The position numbers and the translations under genes are program-made. 13,981 nucleotides of DNA from assembly GCA_964542055.1 (NCBI GenBank), contig CAZITB010000078.1, positions 1 to 13,981 of the forward strand. The letters run 5' to 3'. The stretch is from CAZITB01 sp964542055. Its GTDB lineage: Bacteria > Planctomycetota > Phycisphaerae > Sedimentisphaerales > CAMDDF01. Position 1 is the stretch's first letter. The number at the start of each line of letters is the position of its first letter. Below, one piece after another: positions 6,762 to 13,216 of this stretch. The notes under the pieces are model-generated. The model saw nothing but the letters and a program-made list of their open reading frames with translations, was not told the origin of the DNA and made no database searches.

Positions 6762-7879
6762 GTTAAAATTTCACCAAACCTTTTCTTTATATTCTCAAAA
6801 ATAAAACCGGCACAGGAGTCATATATCTCCTGAGAACTGCCGATCGGATCAAAAACATCCTTATCATCTGCAAGCCTGGAAATTTTCGATTCAGCTTCCG
6901 GATACAAACCGATGACATTTTCCAGGTGACTCTGGCACATTACGAATATAATATCGCTCTCATGCACCATTTCTTCGGTCAGAAATGTGCTTTTATGGCT
7001 TGAAATATCAATTCCATATCTTTCGCAGGCCTTGACAGCTTCTAAACTTGCATCTACTCCATCAGCTGCCATTACCCCTGCCGATACAATTTTATAACCG
7101 AATTTGTCCACTTGGTCAAGACTGCAACCTAAATTTTCAGATAAATACTTTTTCCCAAGCCACTGGGCCATTGGGCTGCGGCAGGTATTGCCGGTACATA
7201 CAAAAAGGATATTTATTGTTGAATATTTGTCAATTTTTTCCCTGGTTACTGCCCCCTCACGTAGTATTTCCAAATTATTGCCGCTGGATTTAACTACTGT
7301 GCTAGGAGATTTCAAAGCACATTTACCGCCATCGACAATCAATTCTATCCTTCCACCAAGCTGTTTTACAACTTCATTGCCGTCAACTGCCGGTTCCTGA
7401 CCTGAAAGATTAGCACTAGGTGCCACTACAGCACACTCTGCATACTCCAGCAGTTTTTGCGGTATTTTACCAAGCGGACAGCGGATACCTAAATTTGAAT
7501 TTTTATAAAGCGTTTTAAAAACAAAAGGATCAAAACGCGCCTTTAAAATGTTCAAGTCCTCATCAGTAAACTCGAACACAATTGTTAGTGGACCTGGCCA
7601 GAACTGATTTATCAATTTTTTCAATCTTGTCTGAACACGTGGAACATACTTATCCAGCTCACTAATATCAGAAATAACCAAAGTGTACCGTTTGTCTTGG
7701 GGTCTGTTTTTGGCTTTATCGAGCTTTTCAAGAGCCCCCTGGTCAACCCGGCAAGCCAAACCATAAACTGTCTCGGTTGGAAAAGCTACTATTTCTCCGT
7801 CTCTGATCATCTTCCCTGCCGAGCGTAAAACCACTTCGTTAGGAAGCTGCGGGTCCATTTTTAAAACTTTTGTTTCCAA
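6758..7879 (-). CDS. Fusion: Sua5/TsaC threonylcarbamoyl-AMP synthase domain + YwlE-like low-molecular-weight phosphatase
   Basis: Two enzymes in one 373-residue chain. Residues about 10-215 are a YrdC/Sua5 domain: PTETVYGL (34-41), the K-x-R pair (Lys57, Arg59), WPGPLTIVF (94-102), RCP (133-135) and PSANLSG (154-160). In the family this makes threonylcarbamoyl-AMP from Thr, bicarbonate and ATP for the t6A tRNA modification. The extra C-terminal domain of long Sua5 proteins is absent. Residues about 222-373 are an LMW phosphatase: P-loop CTGNTCRS (228-235) with nucleophile Cys228 and Arg234, and the general-acid loop DVFDPIG (341-347, likely Asp344). Thr at the fifth P-loop position matches Bacillus YwlE, where that residue marks protein-arginine phosphatase specificity; tyrosine phosphatases carry a bulky aliphatic residue there. 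The start is TTG with AAGGA six bases before it; the ATG at residue 8 has no ribosome site. Both domains look catalytically intact. Confidence 0.92.
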   Translation of the reverse strand: METKVLKMDPQLPNEVVLRSAGKMIRDGEIVAFPTETVYGLACRVDQGALEKLDKAKNRPQDKRYTLVISDISELDKYVPRVQTRLKKLINQFWPGPLTIVFEFTDEDLNILKARFDPFVFKTLYKNSNLGIRCPLGKIPQKLLEYAECAVVAPSANLSGQEPAVDGNEVVKQLGGRIELIVDGGKCALKSPSTVVKSSGNNLEILREGAVTREKIDKYSTINILFVCTGNTCRSPMAQWLGKKYLSENLGCSLDQVDKFGYKIVSAGVMAADGVDASLEAVKACERYGIDISSHKSTFLTEEMVHESDIIFVMCQSHLENVIGLYPEAESKISRLADDKDVFDPIGSSQEIYDSCAGFIFENIKKRFGEILT

Positions 7880-7880
7880 A

Positions 7881-8501
7881 CTAATTCCTTTTCTTCAATT
7901 GAGAAGCAATATCGTCAGCAAGCCGCTGTAAAATATTCTCAAAAGCCCTTTCGTAAGCTTCTATAAGTTCCTCACTGGTATTATCGTCGAGTTCTTCTCT
8001 ATCTGAATAAATCTTACTCAAAATAAGATTGTTACTGCCGGTTGTTTCAACCAACTGAAATTGTACTTCTATAACAGCTTCAGGTTTTTTCAAATCTCGA
8101 AAATCACCATATATACTGATGACATTTCCTTCAAGTATATAATCGGCATCAACGATAGTGCCTTCGGTCAAAACCGCCTGAAAATAACCGCGATTGGCAA
8201 ACCAGTTCCGGGTCTCTTTGGTAAGCATTGAAGAAGGATTAATCATGAACTTATTATAGTATTCCTTAATGTAGCGATTTTTTTCTCGTAATATAATGAA
8301 ATTTCTCAGATCAAATTCTTCAGAGATCCTGAAATTCAAAACTTTCAATTTATAATCGTAAGTTTGCTGGGCTTGTTGTTCTGTCTCGATATCAATTGAA
8401 TACAATTTTGTTTTGGTAATATCATGACTGCCGTTTGGCCCGCAGCCAGCAGAGGATAACATCAAAATACTTACAGAAATTAATAAACATATTTTTTTCA
8501 T
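7881..8501 (-). CDS. ABC-transport auxiliary lipoprotein (PqiC/YmbA-like) of the MCE system
   Basis: A 206-residue lipoprotein. The signal sequence (Lys2, Lys3, hydrophobic core 4-16) ends in lipobox S-A-G-Cys20, with Gly at +2, which does not resemble an inner-membrane retention signal; outer-membrane attachment is therefore inferred. After it come YSIDI (34-38), a strand with LKVLNFRIS (52-60), a segment of R-x-K-N-R-Y-I-K-E-Y-Y-N-K-F (72-85), and MLTKETRNWFANRGYFQAVL (92-111). This order matches the ABC-type transport auxiliary lipoprotein family that accompanies MCE transporters and contacts the MCE protein in the periplasm. The C-terminal helix (about 175-205) is charged. The start ATG overlaps the MCE gene stop as ATGA (8498-8501), behind a strong GAGGTG site. 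The family call is by pattern; exact substrate unknown. Confidence 0.82.
   Translation of the reverse strand: MKKICLLISVSILMLSSAGCGPNGSHDITKTKLYSIDIETEQQAQQTYDYKLKVLNFRISEEFDLRNFIILREKNRYIKEYYNKFMINPSSMLTKETRNWFANRGYFQAVLTEGTIVDADYILEGNVISIYGDFRDLKKPEAVIEVQFQLVETTGSNNLILSKIYSDREELDDNTSEELIEAYERAFENILQRLADDIASQLKKRN
7886..7890 (-). promoter_or_regulatory. Ribosome binding site deciding the TTG start of the Sua5-phosphatase fusion
   Basis: AAGGA on the minus strand, six bases upstream of the TTG at 7879. It lies just upstream of the TAG stop of the lipoprotein gene, inside its last codons. The alternative ATG at 7858 is preceded only by an A/T-rich run without a Shine-Dalgarno match, so the TTG start is preferred. 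Confidence 0.6.
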
Positions 8502-9439
8502 TTTAGCACCTCGGATTCTTGTGGCGGATTTGAATAAATCAGTTTCGATGGTTGCTCTCTGATATCCTGGACCAATAAACTTAAATTAGAAGAAATCTCT
8601 TTAAAATTCCTTATGATTTGTGAGAAATCTCCTGATTTGGTTTTTAATAACATTTGCATATCTCGCAATGTTGCATCAAACCGGTTTATCACCTCGGGCA
8701 GAGTTGCTGGAATATTCGGATCATCACTTTGCAGCAGACTTCTGAAATCCCGGTTGGTTTGTCTCATTTCATTTAAGAAAACCTTAAGTTCTTCGCTGAT
8801 CTCTCCGATTTCGGCTTGCTCTAATGTCTCCGTTATAGACACCAGCATTTCATTCATATTTTTAGTCATTTCACCTAAATCTACTTTTGCGAGTTGTTTA
8901 AACGCTGCTTCTGCCGACTGCGTAAATGTGCTAAGCAGACTCGGTGCAGAAGGCATATACAAGTTTTTCGGATCCCATTGAAGTTCCATTGGCGGATAAT
9001 CCTCAGGGTCGAGAAAGTCAATATCAAGATACGAAACTCCGGTCAGCGGCTGTTGTTTTAAACGTATTCTGGCACCTTCTTTGATACTTCGGTCAAACAT
9101 CTTTTTCAGCAATTCATCTTCTTTGGTCAACTCCTGAGCTTCAATAGAAACCACTACCATCACATACTTGAGATATTTGTCGTATAAAGGACTTTCGGGC
9201 GGGATATCATATTCTTGTGTAACAAAAGAAATATCTTTCACTTTGCCTATCGGAAAACCTCTGTAATTTACCGCCGAACCGCTCGAAAGGCCCTGAACAG
9301 ATTCATTGAAATAGGTCTCTATGAATATTTCATCCTGTCCCAATATGCCCGCGCCAAGGAAAATTAACCCCACTATCAGCAGGATCAAACCGGATAGAAC
9401 GAAAAAGCCCAACTTAAAATAATTTACACGTATTTCCAT
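8498..9439 (-). CDS. mlaD: MCE-domain protein (MlaD/PqiB-like), substrate-binding subunit of a lipid ABC transporter
   Basis: The periplasmic lipid-binding subunit, anchored in the inner membrane and expected to form a hexameric MCE ring. Residues 1-9 are cytoplasmic, 10-32 one membrane helix, about 38-145 a single MCE domain (GLSSGSAVNYRGFPIGKVKDI, 50-70; then the family's ARIRLKQQPLTGVSYLDIDF segment, 123-142). About 20 residues (74-95, with PPESPLY) are inserted between the two halves, and the wording of the second half resembles PqiB more than E. coli MlaD. Residues about 170-300 are a long helical region, perhaps coiled coil, ending in REQPSKLIY (294-302), typical of MCE tails. At 313 residues it is longer than E. 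coli MlaD and has one MCE domain, not three. It starts 12 bases after the ATPase gene and is coupled by overlap to the lipoprotein gene. Confidence 0.93.
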   Translation of the reverse strand: MEIRVNYFKLGFFVLSGLILLIVGLIFLGAGILGQDEIFIETYFNESVQGLSSGSAVNYRGFPIGKVKDISFVTQEYDIPPESPLYDKYLKYVMVVVSIEAQELTKEDELLKKMFDRSIKEGARIRLKQQPLTGVSYLDIDFLDPEDYPPMELQWDPKNLYMPSAPSLLSTFTQSAEAAFKQLAKVDLGEMTKNMNEMLVSITETLEQAEIGEISEELKVFLNEMRQTNRDFRSLLQSDDPNIPATLPEVINRFDATLRDMQMLLKTKSGDFSQIIRNFKEISSNLSLLVQDIREQPSKLIYSNPPQESEVLK

Positions 9440-9451
9440 TAACTCTTTACC

Positions 9452-10222
9452 TCATTGAAAAAAACTATTCGAGGGTTCCCGATTAAAAAACCTTTTTACG
9501 AATTCATTTTCCGTTGTATTTTTTATCTCTTTTGCTTTACCGCTTGCAATAATCTTTTTTGTTTCTCCATCGAGCATTATCACATTATCAGCTATTTTGA
9601 ATATACTGGCAAGTTCATGGCTAACCACAACGAAAGTAATGCCCAGATTTCTGGACAACTTTAAAATCAATTCATCCAGTTCAACACTGGTAACAGGGTC
9701 CAGTCCTGCCGAAGGCTCGTCAAGAAAAATAATCTCCGGGTCAAGAGCCATAGCCCGGGCAATGGCAACACGCTTTTGCATACCTCCTGAAAGCTCCGAG
9801 GGCATTTTATGCAATGTTTCTTCCAAGCCAACCAGCTTGAGCTTTGTCTGCGCTATCAGGTCCATACCCTCCTCTGGCAAATCCGTGAATTCCTCAAGAA
9901 CCAGCCGTATATTTTCCCTGATTGTCATAGACCCAAATAATGCTCCGCTTTGGTATGCCACACCAAATTCGCTTAATAGTTCTTTCATTTCTGTTATATC
10001 AGCTTTTGTGATATCCACACCTTTGATAAAAACCTCGCCGGACATCGGTTTTCGCAAGCCTATCATCTGCTTTAGCAGGGTACTCTTTCCAGAGCCTGAT
10101 CCTCCGAGAATGCCAAATATTTCACCTCTCTTAACAGAAAAGGAAACATCATCAATAACGACAATGTCCTCATAACCAGCCGTGAGGTTTTTAACTTCAA
10201 TTATTTTCTCATTCTCTGCCAC
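9452..10222 (-). CDS. mlaF: MlaF-type ABC transporter ATPase
   Basis: The cytoplasmic ATPase that powers the MCE lipid transporter. At 256 residues, it has Walker A GGSGSGKST (40-48), Q-loop Gln91, signature LSGGMQKR (144-151), Walker B IIFLDEP (164-170) followed by SAGLDP, and H-loop His202; the SGGM variant and the ...VTSVELDELI... helix are typical of MlaF. The start codon is GTG, directly after the TAA of mlaE and in the same frame, so the frame is closed immediately upstream and the next Met is residue 53, inside the P-loop region. No Shine-Dalgarno match is seen before the GTG, so initiation may depend on ribosomes ending on mlaE. The stop is 12 bases before the MCE gene. Confidence 0.95.
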   Translation of the reverse strand: MAENEKIIEVKNLTAGYEDIVVIDDVSFSVKRGEIFGILGGSGSGKSTLLKQMIGLRKPMSGEVFIKGVDITKADITEMKELLSEFGVAYQSGALFGSMTIRENIRLVLEEFTDLPEEGMDLIAQTKLKLVGLEETLHKMPSELSGGMQKRVAIARAMALDPEIIFLDEPSAGLDPVTSVELDELILKLSRNLGITFVVVSHELASIFKIADNVIMLDGETKKIIASGKAKEIKNTTENEFVKRFFNREPSNSFFQ

Positions 10223-11359
10223 TTATATACCCAGGTAATAAAATAAAACCGCGAAAATCCCATCGGCTATAACGATCATAACAATGCCGCTAACTACCGC
10301 TCTGGTCGCAGCTTGGCCAACAGCAACTGCTCCGGTTTTGGTCTGAAAACCACGCAAACATCCTACAGCAGCAACTAAAAATCCAAATACGACCGATTTT
10401 ACCATTCCTCCGACAAAATCGGACATTTCAATAATATATTCTGCTCTGTCGAGAAATGTCTCAAAGCTAAAACCAAGTGATATCATAACTAAACCGCAGC
10501 CTATTAAAGCGAAAAGATTAGCAAACAGCGTCAAAATCGGGGTAACGATCACACATGCTGTTATTCTGGTAACTGACAAAAATCTGACAGGGTCTATGCC
10601 CATCGTAGTTAAAGCATCGATTTCTTCATTAACTTTCATGGTCCCAAGTTCCGCCGCAAAAGCAGTTCCGGTCCTGCCCGCTAAAATGATGGCAGTAATA
10701 AGCGGTCCAAGTTCTCTTATTACCGATACAGAAACCAAATCCGCAACATACAATTCTGCACCGAACCGTTTCAGCGGTATCGCCGACTGAAATGCAAGTA
10801 TCAGCCCCATCAAAAAACCGAGCATCGATATTATTCCTATTGCGTTGGCTCCTGCACTTTCGCCCGCAAGGAAAAAATCTTTCCATCTAACCCGTCGGGG
10901 ATGAAATATCATAAAAATAATCGCCGCTGTGATTTCGCCAAGATAATTGATCAGTTCGACCATATCTTTAAACAGCAGCAAACAAAATTTACCTGTTTTT
11001 TTTACCAGCGGCTTGAAACCTATTTTACTTTTTTCTGTTTCCAGGGGTTTGGTTTCAATCAGAGCAATTAAGTTTTGAAATTCTTTATCGAGTTCTTTTA
11101 TCTCAAAATCGATGCCGCGTGCCTCAAGACGGTTTTTAATGTCAACAAACATTGTCGCGCCGCTGACATCACAATATTCAACCTCCGCTGCGTCCACCTC
11201 AACTTTGTCCCATTTACCTTTTCTGAGCCTATTGAGTAACTTGCCCCAAACATCACCTATACTGGTAGAACTGAGTTTACCTGCCAATTTGATATGGAGA
11301 CTGCCGTCCTGCTCCCGGCAGGAAAGTTCCGCAATATCTCTATTAGACGCATTTCCCAA
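10223..11359 (-). CDS. mlaE: MlaE-type permease with N-terminal STAS (MlaB-like) domain
   Basis: The inner-membrane permease of the lipid transporter. Residues about 7-105 form a STAS domain (LHIKLAGKLS, 21-30; CDVSGATMF, 63-71, with the DxSG turn at 64-67) that corresponds to the separate MlaB subunit of E. coli; about 125-378 is the MlaE domain with the family motif RELGPLITAIILAGRTGTAF (215-234), AAELGTMKVNEEIDAL (235-250) and the C-terminal GAVAVGQAATRAVV (343-356). Hydrophobic segments near 137-153, 173-192, 217-228, 265-296, 318-335 and 355-376 fit the MlaE fold. It starts at TTG with GAGG six bases upstream; no in-frame ATG fits. It begins 32 bases after cimA, and its TAA stop abuts the GTG of mlaF. 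Confidence 0.95.
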   Translation of the reverse strand: MGNASNRDIAELSCREQDGSLHIKLAGKLSSTSIGDVWGKLLNRLRKGKWDKVEVDAAEVEYCDVSGATMFVDIKNRLEARGIDFEIKELDKEFQNLIALIETKPLETEKSKIGFKPLVKKTGKFCLLLFKDMVELINYLGEITAAIIFMIFHPRRVRWKDFFLAGESAGANAIGIISMLGFLMGLILAFQSAIPLKRFGAELYVADLVSVSVIRELGPLITAIILAGRTGTAFAAELGTMKVNEEIDALTTMGIDPVRFLSVTRITACVIVTPILTLFANLFALIGCGLVMISLGFSFETFLDRAEYIIEMSDFVGGMVKSVVFGFLVAAVGCLRGFQTKTGAVAVGQAATRAVVSGIVMIVIADGIFAVLFYYLGI

Positions 11360-11365
11360 AGCAAA

Positions 11366-11369
11366 CCTC
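11366..11369 (-). promoter_or_regulatory. Ribosome binding site deciding the TTG start of mlaE
   Basis: GAGG on the minus strand, six bases before the TTG at 11359, inside the 32-base gap after cimA. The nearby ATG at the GGAAATGCG stretch is out of frame, so this site supports TTG initiation ahead of the STAS domain. Confidence 0.6.
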
Positions 11370-11391
11370 GGTTAAAACCTGATTGCAATTG

Positions 11392-12960
11392 CTAAAAACT
11401 TCTGTCTTTTATCAGCTTATAATCAATACTGTCCACAAGGGCCTGCCAGCTGGCGTCAACGATATTTTCATTAACTCCTACGGTTCCCCAGATATCGTCC
11501 TTGTCACGTGTCTCGATTACCACACGTATTTTCGCCGCTGTAGCAGCTCCGGCATTTACGATTCTAACCTTATAATCGAACAAATGCATATCCTTTATCT
11601 GAGGATAGAACCTGTCAAGCGATTTCCTCAAAGCATTATATAACGCATCCACCGGTCCGTCACCCTCGCTTACAACATGTTCAACCTGACCATCAACTGA
11701 AAGTTTAACTGTAGCTTCGGTAATTACATTTCCTGAATGATCCTTTTCGATATTGACATGATATTTGATCAGATCAAAAGCGGGGCGGTACTTGTTCAAG
11801 ACTTTCATAACCAGAATATCAAAACTCGCATCGGCAGCTTCGAACTGGTAACCTTCGTTTTCAAGGTCCTGAACCCGTTCAAGAATCTGCTTAGCGACTA
11901 CTTTATCCGCTTCAAAATTTCTCTTCTCAAGCTTTGCCAATATGTTATCACGGCCGCTTAACTCGGAAATAAGGAATTTACGTTCGTTGCCCACAACTTC
12001 CGGATCGACATGCTCGTAGGTCTTTTTATTCTTTCGAAGGGCATTGACGTGCAAACCGGCTTTATGTGCAAACGCGCTTTCGCCCACATAAGCCATATTT
12101 ATCGGCGGAGTTAAATTAGCAATCTCAGAAACATAAATGCTTGTCTCGGTCAGCATCTTCAAATGCTCCTCATCAAGCGTCTGTCTATCCATTTTAAACG
12201 TCAGATTCGGAATTATCGTGCATAGATTCGCATTGCCGGTTCGCTCACCAATCCCGTTGATGGTTCCCTGCACATGCAATGCCCCCGCCTCAATAGCAAA
12301 CAAAGAATTCGCCACCGCGCAGTCAGAATCATTATGGCAATGAATACCAACTCTCATATCCGGAAAAGCTTTGACAACTTTGCCGGTTATTTCCGCTATT
12401 TCACCCGGCAAACACCCGCCATTGGTATCACAAAGTGCCAAACAAGAAGCTTTAGCTTTAACTGCTGATTCAAGAACCTTCATTGCATATTCAGGATTGT
12501 GCTTGTATCCGTCAAAGAAATGCTCTGCATCGAAAATCACCTCTTCCAACCCTTTATCGAATAAATATTTAACCGACTCCGAACATATAACAAGATTTTC
12601 TTCCAGGCTGCATCGAATAACCTCAGTTACATGAAAATCCCAGCTTTTAGCTACAATAGTCCCAACAGGAGCGCCGGATTCGATTATCGCATTTAGCGAA
12701 GGATCCTTTTCAACCGTTCCATCCGCTCTGCGAGTGCTTCCAAAGCCCGCAATTTTGGAATGCTTTAGGCCAAGCTCTTGTACCCGGTAAAAAAATTCCA
12801 TATCCTTGGGATTACTTACCGCATAACCGCCTTCGATATAGTCTATTCCAAGCTGATCCAGCTTTTTAGCTATCAGCAGCTTATCTTCAAGCGAAAAATT
12901 AACACCCTGAGCCTGGGCACCGTCACGCAAAGTAGAATCATACAACCATATTTTTGCCAT
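11392..12960 (-). CDS. cimA: Citramalate synthase (CimA-type, LeuA family)
   Basis: Condenses pyruvate and acetyl-CoA to (R)-citramalate, the first step of the threonine-independent route to 2-oxobutyrate and isoleucine. The 522-residue length fits the long CimA group. It has the HMGL-like TIM barrel with YDSTLRDGAQ (7-16; Arg12, Asp13), IEGGYAVSNPKD (42-53), metal-binding HCHND (207-211) and NGIGERTGN (235-243), then HKAGLHVNAL (299-308) of the linker region and a C-terminal LeuA-type regulatory/dimer domain (about 370-515), which normally allows feedback inhibition by the end-product amino acid. The GG-x-x-x-SNPKD signature and overall wording favour CimA over 2-isopropylmalate or homocitrate synthase. 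ATG with AAGGTG five to six bases upstream. First gene of the minus-strand operon; IlvD of the same pathway lies at the other end of the window. Confidence 0.93.
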   Translation of the reverse strand: MAKIWLYDSTLRDGAQAQGVNFSLEDKLLIAKKLDQLGIDYIEGGYAVSNPKDMEFFYRVQELGLKHSKIAGFGSTRRADGTVEKDPSLNAIIESGAPVGTIVAKSWDFHVTEVIRCSLEENLVICSESVKYLFDKGLEEVIFDAEHFFDGYKHNPEYAMKVLESAVKAKASCLALCDTNGGCLPGEIAEITGKVVKAFPDMRVGIHCHNDSDCAVANSLFAIEAGALHVQGTINGIGERTGNANLCTIIPNLTFKMDRQTLDEEHLKMLTETSIYVSEIANLTPPINMAYVGESAFAHKAGLHVNALRKNKKTYEHVDPEVVGNERKFLISELSGRDNILAKLEKRNFEADKVVAKQILERVQDLENEGYQFEAADASFDILVMKVLNKYRPAFDLIKYHVNIEKDHSGNVITEATVKLSVDGQVEHVVSEGDGPVDALYNALRKSLDRFYPQIKDMHLFDYKVRIVNAGAATAAKIRVVIETRDKDDIWGTVGVNENIVDASWQALVDSIDYKLIKDRSF

Positions 12961-13023
12961 TTTACACCTTATTTTCTGTTATAACGCTAACTCACCGTAA
13001 ATCCAATAATTATAGAGTTGGAC

Positions 13024-13051
13024 AGTATATCATAACCAGATTATATTTCAA
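13024..13051 (-). promoter_or_regulatory. Promoter of the cimA operon (extended -10)
   Basis: On the minus strand, a TTGAAA -35 box (13051-13046), 16-base spacer and TATACT -10 box (13029-13024) preceded by TGA, making an extended -10. Transcription would begin near 13017, giving a leader of about 57 bases with no room for a T-box or long attenuator. A second possible promoter closer to the gene (TTGGAT, 17 bases, TATAAC) cannot be excluded. Confidence 0.6.
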
Positions 13052-13179
13052 CGATATTGTTATACCATTAGCAACGCAATGATTTTGTTAAATCTTGCTA
13101 AAATTCACCAAATTGTTAAAAAAACATAACTCCTTCGACCTTACCTTTACTCTTGAGATTAATTTTCAAAAATATTACC

Positions 13180-13209
13180 TTGTTATTTCTGACTGCCTGC
13201 TATTAAAAT
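13180..13209 (+). promoter_or_regulatory. Possible promoter of the glycosidase gene
   Basis: TTGTTA (13180-13185), 18-base spacer, TAAAAT (13204-13209). A start of transcription about seven bases on would fall at or next to the ATG at 13217, which would make the message nearly leaderless and fits the missing Shine-Dalgarno site. The surrounding DNA is very AT-rich, so chance matches are likely. Confidence 0.3.
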
Positions 13210-13216
13210 ATATTTG

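Noticed and set aside
8613..8981. 122-codon plus-strand open frame opposite the MCE gene
   Set aside because: Antisense to a well-supported gene, no ribosome site and no family resemblance.
9597..10175. 192-codon plus-strand open frame opposite mlaF
   Set aside because: It is the antisense shadow of a clear ABC ATPase; its translation is Ser/Pro/Ile-rich low-complexity text with no recognisable domain.
13085..13120. Two direct copies of TTGTTAAA, 28 bases apart, as a possible operator
   Set aside because: Eight-base AT-rich repeats are expected by chance in such DNA, and they lie upstream of the predicted cimA -35 without symmetry.
13079..13129. 16-residue plus-strand mini-frame (ATG ... 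TAA) between cimA and the glycosidase
   Set aside because: It is Ile/Leu/Lys-rich, but no ribosome site or terminator hairpin accompanies it, and it points away from cimA, so it cannot be a cimA leader peptide.
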